Positions 56,470-64,000 of a stretch of 64,000 bases of DNA are shown here, one piece after another (positions within the stretch are counted from its first letter, which is position 1; every line of letters begins with the position of its first letter). The stretch comes from Aquabacterium olei (GTDB lineage: Bacteria > Pseudomonadota > Gammaproteobacteria > Burkholderiales > Burkholderiaceae_C). The stretch lies in the NCBI RefSeq assembly GCF_003100395.1, contig NZ_CP029210.1:1922001-1986000 (forward strand), read 5' to 3'. The notes under the pieces were generated by a model, which did not search any database, was not told where the DNA came from, and saw only the letters and a list, made by a program, of their open reading frames with translations. Made by a program: the position numbers and the translations under genes.

Positions 56470-56551
56470 GGCAGGCGCAAAAGAGCAGAGGGACACCGGC
56501 GCGCGCTGCCCGAGGGGCGGGGCAGGGCGCCAAACCGCAGATACTAACGCC

Positions 56552-57352
56552 ATGGTCGCCCGTTCCGCCCTTCATCCCCCTGCGCTGCCCCGATTTGACC
56601 GCCTGGACCGCCTGCGAGGCCTGGCACTGCTGTGGATGGCGGCCTTCCACTTCTGCTTCGACCTGGCCAACTGGCGCCTGCTTCAGGCCAACTTCTATGT
56701 CGACCCGCTGTGGACCACCCAGCGCACCGGCATCCTCTCGCTGTTCCTGCTCTGCGCGGGCGCCGGCCAGGCCATCGCGGTTCACCAGGGGCAGACCTGG
56801 GCGCGGTTCTGGCGCCGCTGGGCGCAGGTGGCGGGTTGTGCGCTGCTCGTCACACTGGGCAGCATGGCGATGTTTCCGCGCAGCTTCATTTACTTCGGCG
56901 TGCTGCACGGCATGGCGGTGATGCTGCTGATCGCGCGCGTCACGGCTGGCTGGGGCCGCGGGCTGTGGCTGGCAGGCGCGGTGGCGCTGGTGTTGCCTCG
57001 GCTGTTCCAGCACCCCGTGTTCGACGCACCCTGGCTGGACTGGACGGGCCTCATGACCCGCAAGCCCATCACCGAAGACCATGTGCCGCTGCTGCCATGG
57101 CTGGGCGTGATCTGGTGGGGGCTGGCCGCCACCCAGTGGATGTTGGCAAATCGTCCAGGCTGGCTGCAGGGCGCTCGCACCACGGCAGGCACTTCAGGCG
57201 ACAATATTGACCCCGCTCGCCCAGCCCTGTTTCCGCGCGTGCTCGCCACGCTGGGCCGCTGGAGCCTGACTTTTTACATGGTGCACCAGCCGCTGCTGAT
57301 CGGCATGCTGGCCGCCTGGATGACGCTGACCGGCCGTGCGATCCCGGCCTGA
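56552..57352 (+). CDS. DUF1624 / heparan-alpha-glucosaminide N-acetyltransferase-domain membrane protein
   Basis: Polytopic inner-membrane protein of the DUF1624/HGSNAT group, proposed transmembrane acyltransferases. 266 residues with about seven hydrophobic segments. The signature RLDRLRGLALLWMAAFHFCFDL near the N-terminus (given in part: DRLRGLALLWMAAFHF) contains the conserved His, and LPWLGVIWWGL and SLTFYMVHQPLLIG near the C-terminus are typical. A GATACT -10-like element ends 6 bases before the ATG, hinting at a leaderless message. Substrate unknown. Confidence 0.85.
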   Translation: MVARSALHPPALPRFDRLDRLRGLALLWMAAFHFCFDLANWRLLQANFYVDPLWTTQRTGILSLFLLCAGAGQAIAVHQGQTWARFWRRWAQVAGCALLVTLGSMAMFPRSFIYFGVLHGMAVMLLIARVTAGWGRGLWLAGAVALVLPRLFQHPVFDAPWLDWTGLMTRKPITEDHVPLLPWLGVIWWGLAATQWMLANRPGWLQGARTTAGTSGDNIDPARPALFPRVLATLGRWSLTFYMVHQPLLIGMLAAWMTLTGRAIPA

Positions 57353-57388
57353 GGCGTTCCCATCTTCCCTCGAAGAAAGACGTTCCCG

Positions 57389-58060
57389 ATGACGCAAGAC
57401 GAACTCAAGACCCTGGTGGGCCGTGCGGCCCTGGATTACGTGCAAGCCGGCAGCATTGTCGGTGTGGGCACGGGCTCGACCGTCGACAAGTTCATCGACG
57501 CACTGGGCGAGGCCCTCAAGACCGACCCCAAGCGGGTGGTGGGCGCGGTGTCGAGCTCGGTGCGCAGCACCCAGCGCCTGGAAGCGCTCGGCATCCCGGT
57601 GCTGCCTGCGGAGACCGTGACCGAGCTGGGCGTCTACATCGACGGGGCCGATGAGATCGACCATGGCGGCAACATGATCAAGGGTGGCGGCGCCGCCCTG
57701 ACACGCGAAAAGATTGTGGCCGACCTGGCCCGTCAGTTCGTGTGCATCGCCGATGAGTCGAAGCTGGTGCAGGCGCTGGGCAAGTTCCCGCTGCCTGTCG
57801 AAGTGATCCCGATGGCGGCGGCCCAGGTGATTCGGGCGTTTGCCAAGCTGGGTGGCGAAGGCAAGGTGCGCGAGGGCTGTACGACCGACAACGGCAACGT
57901 GATCGTCGACGTGACCGGCCTGCAGATCACCGAGCCGGCCCGCTTCGAATCCGACATCAACCAGATTCCTGGTGTGGTGACGGTGGGCGTGTTTGCCCGC
58001 AACAAGGCCAGTGTGTGCCTGCTCGGCACCAGTCAGGGCGTCAAAACCCTCAAGTTCTGA
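57389..58060 (+). CDS. rpiA: Ribose-5-phosphate isomerase A
   Basis: Interconverts ribose 5-phosphate and ribulose 5-phosphate in the pentose phosphate pathway. 223 residues. Phosphate loop [12 protein letters not shown] near 25-36, active-site YIDGADEID with two Asp, then [12 protein letters not shown] with catalytic Lys/Glu. It is 36 bases after the DUF1624 gene, on the same strand and probably in the same transcript. Convergent with the glutaredoxin-like gene. Confidence 0.97.
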   Translation: MTQDELKTLVGRAALDYVQAGSIVGVGTGSTVDKFIDALGEALKTDPKRVVGAVSSSVRSTQRLEALGIPVLPAETVTELGVYIDGADEIDHGGNMIKGGGAALTREKIVADLARQFVCIADESKLVQALGKFPLPVEVIPMAAAQVIRAFAKLGGEGKVREGCTTDNGNVIVDVTGLQITEPARFESDINQIPGVVTVGVFARNKASVCLLGTSQGVKTLKF

Positions 58061-58068
58061 TCGGGTGA

Positions 58069-58097
58069 AGGCCGGGCGCGCACCGCGCGTCGGGCCT
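58069..58097. terminator. Hairpin between convergent rpiA and glutaredoxin-like genes
   Basis: AGGCC (58069-58073) pairs with GGCCT (58093-58097); after one mismatch the stem continues 7 bp (58075-58081 with 58085-58091, one G-U) around loop ACC. Very GC-rich with no T run, so possibly a bidirectional, weak terminator. Confidence 0.45.
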
Positions 58098-58107
58098 CAG
58101 CCGCCAC

Positions 58108-58770
58108 TCAGAAGCGGAATCCGGGCGGCGCACTGCCGCCCCGGCCGCCATTCGAGCCTGCCGGGGCCTGCGGGGTCGGCTCGGCTGTCGGGGCAGGGCG
58201 AGGACCCGTGCCACTCGCGCCCGAGGCCTCGCCGGCCGCCGGCGACGGCGTCACCAAGGGCTGTGGCGCGGGCCACTGGTAGGTGGCGGGCAAGGCCGAC
58301 TGGGCAGGATAGCCCGCCGCATCCAGGTACGACACCCACTCGCTGTGCGCGTAGCCCTGCAACTGCTTGGCGCCCACGCGCAGCACCGGCAGGCCATCCG
58401 TGTTCTCGGTGCGCTGCAGGGCCTTCGCGTCTTCGGCGGTGGTCACCGTCTTCTCGGTGAAGGGCACGCCGCGCGCTTTCAGCATCTGCCGCCCTGCATC
58501 GCATGGGGCGCAGTTCCGGCCGGTGTAGAGCACCACCGGATAGCGGCCGACCACCTGTTGCAGGGCATACGGCAGCCGCTCGGTCGCCGCAGGACTGCCG
58601 TCGGCCTTCAGCGCCTGCGCGGGCTGGTTGGGCGGCGGCCGGTCGGTGTACGTGACCTTGCCATCGGGGCCGACGACCTTGTAGAGCGCCCAGGCAGGCT
58701 GCCATCCCATCAGGGCAATGGCCCCGACGAGCAAGGCCGACGGAAGGGTCAGGACAGTTTTGCGGGACAT
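58108..58770 (-). CDS. Secreted glutaredoxin-like protein with N-terminal DUF4124
   Basis: Predicted periplasmic or exported thiol protein. 220 residues. Signal peptide about 1-28 (LTLPSALLVGAIALMGWQPAWA), then a DUF4124-type segment (YKVVGPDGKVTYTDRPPP), a glutaredoxin/thioredoxin-fold domain (about 72-150) with redox motif CAPC in LYTGRNCAPCDAG and cis-Pro in DGLPVLRVG, and a disordered Pro/Ala/Gly-rich tail. It precedes prlC's neighbour on the same strand. A role in thiol-disulfide exchange in the envelope is inferred from the signal and CXXC. Confidence 0.85.
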   Translation of the reverse strand: MSRKTVLTLPSALLVGAIALMGWQPAWALYKVVGPDGKVTYTDRPPPNQPAQALKADGSPAATERLPYALQQVVGRYPVVLYTGRNCAPCDAGRQMLKARGVPFTEKTVTTAEDAKALQRTENTDGLPVLRVGAKQLQGYAHSEWVSYLDAAGYPAQSALPATYQWPAPQPLVTPSPAAGEASGASGTGPRPAPTAEPTPQAPAGSNGGRGGSAPPGFRF

Positions 58771-58792
58771 CGAGTGGGATCTGTCGCGGGTG

Positions 58793-60844
58793 TCAGCTCA
58801 TGCCCTGATGGCGCAACAGCGCGTCGATCTGGGGCTCACGGCCGCGGAAGGCCTTGAAGTTCTCCATGGCCGCACGGCTGCCGCCGGCTTCCAGGATCGC
58901 TTCCCGGTAGCGGCGGCCCACCTCGGGGTTGAGCACGCCCTGGGAACCGCTTGCAGCCTCTTCGAAAGCGGCATAAGCATCCGCAGAGAGTACCTCAGCC
59001 CACTTGTAGCTGTAATAGCCTGCTGCGTAGCCGCCCGCAAAGATGTGTGAGAAGCTGTGCTGGAAGCGATTGAAGGCGGGCGGGATGTTGACCGCCACCT
59101 CCTGACGCACGCCGTCGAGCACCGCCTGGATGTCGGCTTCGCGACCCGGCTGCGCGTGCAGGCGCATGTCGAACAGCGAGAACTCGATCTGGCGCAGCGT
59201 CTGCATGCCGCTCTGGAAGTTCTTGGCCGCCGTCATCTTGTCGAACAGCGCGCGGGGCAGGTGTTCGCCGGTGTCCACGTGGCTGGTGAGCTTCTGCACC
59301 ACGTCCCACTCCCAGCAGAAGTTCTCCATGAACTGGCTGGGCAGCTCAACGGCATCCCACTCGACGCCGCTGATGCCGGCCACGCCGATGTCGTCGACCT
59401 TGGTGAGCATGTGGTGCAGGCCATGGCCGAACTCGTGGAAGAGGGTGGTGACGTCGTCGTGCGTGAGCAGCGCGGGCTTGTCGCCCACGCCCTTGGCGAA
59501 GTTGCACACCAGGTGCGCCACCGGGGTCTGCGTGGCGCCGTTGTCCGGGCGCTTCCAGCGGCCGCGCACATCGTCCATCCAGGCGCCCGGGCGTTTGCCG
59601 GGGCGTGCATACGGATCGAGGTAGAACTGGCCGACCAGCTGGCCGGCGCGCTCAATGCGGAAGAAGCGCACCGACTCGTGCCACACGGGCGCGGTGTCGG
59701 GTCGGATCTGCACCTCGAACAGCGTCTCGATCAGACCGAACAGACCCTTGAGCACCGTCGGCTCGGTGAAGTACTGTTTTACCTCCTGGTCGCTGAACGC
59801 GTAGCGGGCTTCCTTGAGCTTTTCGCTCACGAAGGCCACGTCCCAGGCCTGCAGGTCGTCGATGCCGCATTCGTCCTTGGCGAAGGCGCGCAACTCGGCC
59901 ATGTCCTTTTCGGCAAACGGGCGGGCGCGCTTGGCCAGATCCAACAGGAACTCCATGACCTGTTCCGGGCTGGTTGCCATCTTGGGCACCAGCGAGACCT
60001 GAGCGAAGTTCTGGTAACCCAGCAGTTTGGCCTCTTCTTGGCGCAGGGCCACGATGTCACGCATCAGGCCGGAGTTGTCCTTGTCGGCGGGGCCGAATTC
60101 GGAGGCCCGGGTGCTGTACGCGCGGTAGAGTGCCTCGCGCAGCGGGCGGTGCGTGGCGTACTGCATCACCGGCAGGTAGCTGGGCATGTGCAGGGTCAGC
60201 TTATGGCCGTCTTTGCCCTCGGCTGCGGCCGCAGCACGGGCAGCGGCCACCACGTCGGCCGGCACACCGGCAAGCTCATCGGCCTGCGCGTAGTAGGCGT
60301 AGGCGTCCGTCGCGTCCATCACGTGCTCGGAGAAGGCTTGCGACTTTGCCGCCTGTTCCTCCTGGATGGCGGCATAGCGGACCTTGGCCTCGCCTTGGAG
60401 CTCGGCGCCGCCCAGCACGAAGCCGCGCAGGGCGTTGTCGAGCGCGCGCTGGCGGGCGTGGCTCAGGCGCTGCTCGGCGGGGAGGCTTTGCTGCGCCTCG
60501 TTCAGCGCCTTGTACTTGGCATACAGGCGTTCATCCGAGCCGAGCCGCGTGTAGTACTCGGTCAGGCGCGGCAGGTTCTCGTTGTAGGCCGCACGCAATT
60601 CGGGCGTGTCGGCCACGCTGTTGAGGTGGCCCACGGCGCCCCAGGCCCGCCCCAGCTTTTCCGTGGCCACATCCAGCAGCAGCGACAAGGCGTCGTAGTC
60701 GGCTGGGACATCGGGCCCGGTCACCTTGGCCAGGGCCTCTTCGGCCTCGGCGAGCAGCACGTCCATCGCGGGCGTGACGTGCTCGGGCTGGATCTGGTCG
60801 AAAAGCGGCAGGCCGGTGGTGTCAAGCAGGGGGTTGGTGCTCAT
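58793..60844 (-). CDS. prlC: Oligopeptidase A (M3 family metallopeptidase)
   Basis: Cytoplasmic zinc endopeptidase degrading oligopeptides and signal peptides. 683 residues from ATG 60844; the upstream frame to 61054 overlaps folD and is rejected. Zinc motif HEFGH in TLFHEFGHGLHHML with the downstream Glu in GVEWDAVELPSQFMEN; typical M3A blocks GQFYLDPYARPGKRPGAW and the tail YSYKWAEVLSADAYAAFEE. It lies 65 bases after folD and 22 bases before the glutaredoxin-like gene. Confidence 0.95.
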   Translation of the reverse strand: MSTNPLLDTTGLPLFDQIQPEHVTPAMDVLLAEAEEALAKVTGPDVPADYDALSLLLDVATEKLGRAWGAVGHLNSVADTPELRAAYNENLPRLTEYYTRLGSDERLYAKYKALNEAQQSLPAEQRLSHARQRALDNALRGFVLGGAELQGEAKVRYAAIQEEQAAKSQAFSEHVMDATDAYAYYAQADELAGVPADVVAAARAAAAAEGKDGHKLTLHMPSYLPVMQYATHRPLREALYRAYSTRASEFGPADKDNSGLMRDIVALRQEEAKLLGYQNFAQVSLVPKMATSPEQVMEFLLDLAKRARPFAEKDMAELRAFAKDECGIDDLQAWDVAFVSEKLKEARYAFSDQEVKQYFTEPTVLKGLFGLIETLFEVQIRPDTAPVWHESVRFFRIERAGQLVGQFYLDPYARPGKRPGAWMDDVRGRWKRPDNGATQTPVAHLVCNFAKGVGDKPALLTHDDVTTLFHEFGHGLHHMLTKVDDIGVAGISGVEWDAVELPSQFMENFCWEWDVVQKLTSHVDTGEHLPRALFDKMTAAKNFQSGMQTLRQIEFSLFDMRLHAQPGREADIQAVLDGVRQEVAVNIPPAFNRFQHSFSHIFAGGYAAGYYSYKWAEVLSADAYAAFEEAASGSQGVLNPEVGRRYREAILEAGGSRAAMENFKAFRGREPQIDALLRHQGMS

Positions 60845-60909
60845 GGTGTCCTTCAAGGGGCCACGGGTGGCAGCCCCCCGTTGTCGCTGGGTACGGGATG
60901 AATGGCGGG

Positions 60910-61773
60910 TCAAGCGCGCTGGGCGGCGGCCCGTTCGGCCGCTTCCATCGTGTTGACCAGCAACATGGTAATCGTCATGGGGCCGACCCCGCCGGGCACG
61001 GGGGTGATGTAACCCGCCACCTCTTTCAGGCCGGCGAAGTCGACGTCGCCGCACAGCTTGCCGGCGTCGTCGCGGTTCATGCCCACGTCGATCACCACAG
61101 CGCCGGGCTTGATCATGTCGGCGGTCAGCACGTTGCGCTTGCCCACGGCGGCCACGACGATGTCGGCCTGGCGGGTGTGGTGGGCCAGGTCGGCCGTGCC
61201 GCTGTGGGTGACCGTGACCGTGGCGTTGGCCTGCAGCAGCATCATGGCCATGGGCTTGCCAACGATGTTGGAGCGACCGATCACCACCGCGTGCTTGCCA
61301 CGCAGGTCCTTCATGCCGATGGATTCCAGCATCTTCATGCAGCCATAGGGCGTGCAGGCCTTGAAGCCGACTTCGCCCACCATCAGCGCGCCGGCGCTGG
61401 CGACGTGGAAGCCGTCCACATCCTTCAGCGGCGAGATGGCCTCGATGACCTTGTGGTCGTCGATGTGCTTGGGCAGGGGCAACTGCACCAGGATGCCGTG
61501 GATGCTGGGGTCGTTGTTGAGCGCTTCGACGCGGGCCAGCAGCTCGGCCTCGGTCATGGTGGCGTCGTACTTTTCCAGCACGGAGTGGAAGCCGACGTCC
61601 TCACACGCCTTGACCTTGTTGCGCACATACACCTGGCTGGCCGGGTTGTCGCCCACCAGCACGACGGCCAGACCGGGCTTCAGGCCCTTGGCGGTCAGGG
61701 CGGCGGCGCGTTCGGCCACCTCGCTGCGCAGTTGCTTGGACAGGGCGTTGCCATCGATCAGTTGGGCGGTCAT
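60910..61773 (-). CDS. folD: Bifunctional methylenetetrahydrofolate dehydrogenase/cyclohydrolase FolD
   Basis: Converts 5,10-methylene-THF to 10-formyl-THF. 287 residues from ATG 61773, with GGAG 7 bases upstream. Catalytic Lys in [22 protein letters not shown], the NADP block [16 protein letters not shown], and C-terminal [15 protein letters not shown]. It lies upstream of prlC on the same strand; a terminator separates it from the FixJ-like gene. Confidence 0.97.
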   Translation of the reverse strand: MTAQLIDGNALSKQLRSEVAERAAALTAKGLKPGLAVVLVGDNPASQVYVRNKVKACEDVGFHSVLEKYDATMTEAELLARVEALNNDPSIHGILVQLPLPKHIDDHKVIEAISPLKDVDGFHVASAGALMVGEVGFKACTPYGCMKMLESIGMKDLRGKHAVVIGRSNIVGKPMAMMLLQANATVTVTHSGTADLAHHTRQADIVVAAVGKRNVLTADMIKPGAVVIDVGMNRDDAGKLCGDVDFAGLKEVAGYITPVPGGVGPMTITMLLVNTMEAAERAAAQRA

Positions 61774-61811
61774 GGGGAACTCCGGGGCAGAAAGATCAGA
61801 AATCGGAAAGG

Positions 61812-61836
61812 AAAAAGGCCGCGGGTGGCGGCCTTT
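61812..61836 (-). terminator. Rho-independent terminator after the FixJ-like regulator
   Basis: AAAGGCCGC (61814-61822) pairs with GCGGCCTTT (61828-61836), 5-base loop, with a T run on the minus strand (61816-61812). It lies 47 bases past the regulator stop. Confidence 0.9.
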
Positions 61837-61882
61837 CTGCAAGAGACACGGCAAGGGTGCGGCCGGCCTCCGGTTCGTGTGC

Positions 61883-62515
61883 TTACTTGGTGGCAGCCGG
61901 GGCGTTGGCGCCCAGGGCGATCTTCAGGAGATCGGCCACCGTGTTGGCGTTGAGCTTTTCCATCACGTTGGCACGGTGGGCTTCCACCGTCTTGATGGAG
62001 ATGCCCAGGTCGTCGGCGATCTGCTTGTTCAGGCGGCCCGCCACGATGCGCTCGAGCACCTGGGCTTCGCGGGTGGTCAGGCGCGACAGCAGGGCTTCGC
62101 GGCTGGCGGCTTCCTGCGACTGCGAGAAGGCGGCGCGGGCCTGGTCCAGCATGCGCTCGACCAGGGCGACCAGGGCGTCTTCCTTGAACGGCTTCTCGAT
62201 GAAGTCCATCGCGCCCTTCTTCATGGTGTTCACGGCCATGGGCACGTCGCCGTGGCCGGTGATGAACACGATGGGCAGCGGGGACTTGCGCTCCAGCAGC
62301 TTGTCCTGGAGTTCGAGGCCACTCATGCCGTCCATGCGAATGTCGGCGATCAGACAGGCCACTTCACGCGGGTCGAATCGAGCCAGGAACGATTCGGCGG
62401 AGTCGAAACACCGCACGCGGTAGTCCTTGCCTTCGAGCAGCCATTGCAGCGAGTCGCGCACGGCCTCGTCGTCGTCAACCACATACACGGTGCCTTTTTT
62501 CGGGATCAAGCTCAT
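61883..62515 (-). CDS. FixJ/TodT-family response regulator
   Basis: Two-component transcription regulator. 210 residues. Receiver: Asp 14-16 in VVDDDEAVR, phospho-Asp 58 in LIADIRMDG, Lys 108 in FIEKPF. C-terminal LuxR-type [23 protein letters not shown] then [19 protein letters not shown]. The ATGA start overlaps the kinase stop by 4 bases. In this order such pairs often sit between folD and the pyruvate dehydrogenase genes, but targets cannot be read from the window. Confidence 0.94.
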   Translation of the reverse strand: MSLIPKKGTVYVVDDDEAVRDSLQWLLEGKDYRVRCFDSAESFLARFDPREVACLIADIRMDGMSGLELQDKLLERKSPLPIVFITGHGDVPMAVNTMKKGAMDFIEKPFKEDALVALVERMLDQARAAFSQSQEAASREALLSRLTTREAQVLERIVAGRLNKQIADDLGISIKTVEAHRANVMEKLNANTVADLLKIALGANAPAATK

Positions 62516-64000
62516 GGGTTATCGGCAAGCAAGTCGTTGGAAGGGGGCGGCAGGGAGTCCGGGAAATCAGCGGTGCCGCCCGCATCGACGGGCAGGGTGA
62601 ACGTGAAGCTGCACCCGATGACCGTTGAATCATTGTAGATGTTCTCAGCCCTGATCCGACCCTGGTGCGACTCGATGATGGAGCGGCACAGACTCAGGCC
62701 GATGCCGAGGCCCTCTGCCTTGGTGGAATGGAAGGCTTCGAACAGGCGGGCCAGCATCTCTTCCTTCATGCCGGGGCCGCTGTCGAGCACCGCGAATTCG
62801 ACGACCTTGCCCTGGCCTTCTAGGACACGCTGCTGGACGCGCAGGTCGATGTGGCGACGCGACTGCGGCATCTGGGCGCCGTCGATGGCCTCGGCTGCGT
62901 TCTTCAGCAGGTTCAGCAGCACCTGTTCGATCAGGATGGGGTCGGCCATCAGCGTGGGCAGCCGCGGGGCGATCTGGGCGTTGAGCGTCACGCGGCGGCG
63001 CTTCATCTCGAACATGGCCAGCTCCATCACGGCGTCGGTGATGTCGCGCACGCGGGCGGGCTGGCGTTGCGGCTCGCTGCGCTTCACGAACTGGCGGATG
63101 CGGTGGATGATCTGGCCGGCGCGCTGGGCCTGGCGCGAGGTCTTGTCGAGCGCGCTGATGAGCTGTTCGTTGTCGATGTTGCCCGAGCGGACCCGGCTCA
63201 TCATGCCGCTGCAGTAATTGGAGATGGCGGCCAGCGGCTGGTTCAGTTCGTGGGCCACGGTCGACGCCATCTCGCCCATGGTGATCAGGCGGCTGGTGAA
63301 CTGGGACTTTTCAGCCTGGCGTGCGGCGGCTTCCTCGGCCTGCTTGCGCGCGGTGATGTCGGTGGCAATCAGCATCTGGGCCAGGTTGCCGTCGGTCCAC
63401 TGCACGTAGCGGGCGCGCACGTCGAACCACTTCTGGACGGTGTCGAGGAAGACTTCGCGTGAATCGCTGCCCGCGTCGGTCAGCTCCTGAGCGGGCAGGC
63501 CGCCGAAACTGTCGACGGCCTCGTCGGCCTCACCCTGGTAATCGGGCTGCAGTTCGCCGCCGGTGAGCTGGGCGTGGGCGTCGGGGTTGCCGCCGAACCA
63601 CAGGCGGTAGGAGCGGTTGGCGAACAGCAACTCGCCACGCTGTACGGACATCACGGACACAGCGGCGTCCAACCCTTCCAGCACCGTGGTGAATCGCTCG
63701 TGCGCGGCGGTGAGCTGATCGCGCACGCGCTTGGCCTCGGTGATGTTGGTGATCGACGTCATCCAGCCAGTCTGGTCGCCCTGGGCGTCGATCAGGGGCG
63801 AAACGTACATGCGGGCGTCGAACTGGCTGCCGTCGCGCCGCTGCATCACCACCTCGATGCCACCCATGGGGCTGCGGCCGAGCAGCTCCTGCTGGAACAT
63901 GCGGTTGAACTCGTCGATCCGGTCCTTGGGCCAGTAAGGGTAGGGCGGCACGCAGCCGAGCAGTTCCTCTTCCGAGAAGCCCGTCATCGCGCAGAAAGCG
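62512..64000 (-). CDS. PAS-domain sensor histidine kinase (5' end beyond window)
   Basis: Sensor kinase partner of the FixJ-like regulator; the N-terminus lies past base 64000. At least 495 residues are visible: an end of one PAS/PAC (with RRDGSQFDARMYVSPL and GWMTSITNITEAKR), a second PAS-like domain, phospho-acceptor His in STVAHELNQPLAAISNY, and the ATPase with LLNLLKNAAEAI, DSGPGMKEE and GLGIGLSLCRSI. No membrane segment in the visible part. FixL-type architecture; a heme or quinone signal cannot be judged. Confidence 0.9.
   Translation of the reverse strand, partial: AFCAMTGFSEEELLGCVPPYPYWPKDRIDEFNRMFQQELLGRSPMGGIEVVMQRRDGSQFDARMYVSPLIDAQGDQTGWMTSITNITEAKRVRDQLTAAHERFTTVLEGLDAAVSVMSVQRGELLFANRSYRLWFGGNPDAHAQLTGGELQPDYQGEADEAVDSFGGLPAQELTDAGSDSREVFLDTVQKWFDVRARYVQWTDGNLAQMLIATDITARKQAEEAAARQAEKSQFTSRLITMGEMASTVAHELNQPLAAISNYCSGMMSRVRSGNIDNEQLISALDKTSRQAQRAGQIIHRIRQFVKRSEPQRQPARVRDITDAVMELAMFEMKRRRVTLNAQIAPRLPTLMADPILIEQVLLNLLKNAAEAIDGAQMPQSRRHIDLRVQQRVLEGQGKVVEFAVLDSGPGMKEEMLARLFEAFHSTKAEGLGIGLSLCRSIIESHQGRIRAENIYNDSTVIGCSFTFTLPVDAGGTADFPDSLPPPSNDLLADNP

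Overview
The window is GC-rich, densely coded chromosomal DNA from a betaproteobacterium. Protein families, high GC and gene order (exbB-exbD-lpxK-kdsB-adk; odhA-odhB-lpd-zapE; folD beside a FixL/FixJ-like pair; GlnD, long PurL, a sigma-70 with a long charged N-terminus) fit the order Burkholderiales, probably the Comamonadaceae/Sphaerotilaceae (Aquabacterium/Leptothrix-like) area. The genus cannot be fixed by eye. I saw no rRNA, tRNA, insertion sequence, prophage, CRISPR array or plasmid signature. It reads as core genome, with interest in a few unusual modules and non-coding signals.

Layout. 1-5.1 kb: minus-strand napEDABC-ccmAB, periplasmic nitrate reductase run directly into cytochrome c maturation genes; ccmB is cut by the window edge. 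5.3-8.1 kb: 2H RNA ligase/phosphodiesterase, tadA, RNase H-like and DUF72 genes. 8.1-12.9 kb: acyl/ketone-body metabolism (ETF-ubiquinone oxidoreductase, SDR, thioesterase, CoA-transferase A and B). 13.1-17.0 kb: rmuC, hemH, a receiver-only regulator and a class III nucleotide cyclase fused to an FHA domain. 17.1-21.7 kb: rpoD and dnaG. 21.7-25.7 kb: envelope/nucleotide operon exbB-exbD-lpxK-Trm112-like-kdsB-adk. 26.0-28.1 kb: xseA and sodB.

28.4-36.5 kb: the 2-oxoglutarate dehydrogenase operon (sucA-sucB-lpd), zapE, a PP2C phosphatase and a DUF465 protein. 36.5-44.2 kb: glnD, map, purL. 44.2-50.3 kb: minus-strand run of a multidomain membrane protein, DUF2322, a PRPP-synthetase-like protein, an AMP/thymidine-phosphorylase-family protein and an LpxH-like phosphoesterase. 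50.5-54.5 kb: TonB-dependent receptor with a NarL-type two-component pair convergent on it. 54.5-61.8 kb: rlhA, DUF1624 protein, rpiA, glutaredoxin-like protein, prlC, folD. 61.9-64 kb: FixJ-like regulator and its PAS sensor kinase (cut by the window end).

The strongest non-textbook leads are the phosphorylase/PRPP-synthetase pair, the propeller/PH-like membrane protein at 44.2-46.3 kb, a perfect 16-bp palindrome upstream of the cyclase-FHA gene with a near copy upstream of adk, a foldable leader in front of adk, and an 18-bp perfect hairpin with a minus-strand T-tract directly in front of rmuC. Several start codons were moved inward from the longest open frame on the evidence of Shine-Dalgarno sequences, signal peptides or family length; each entry says so.
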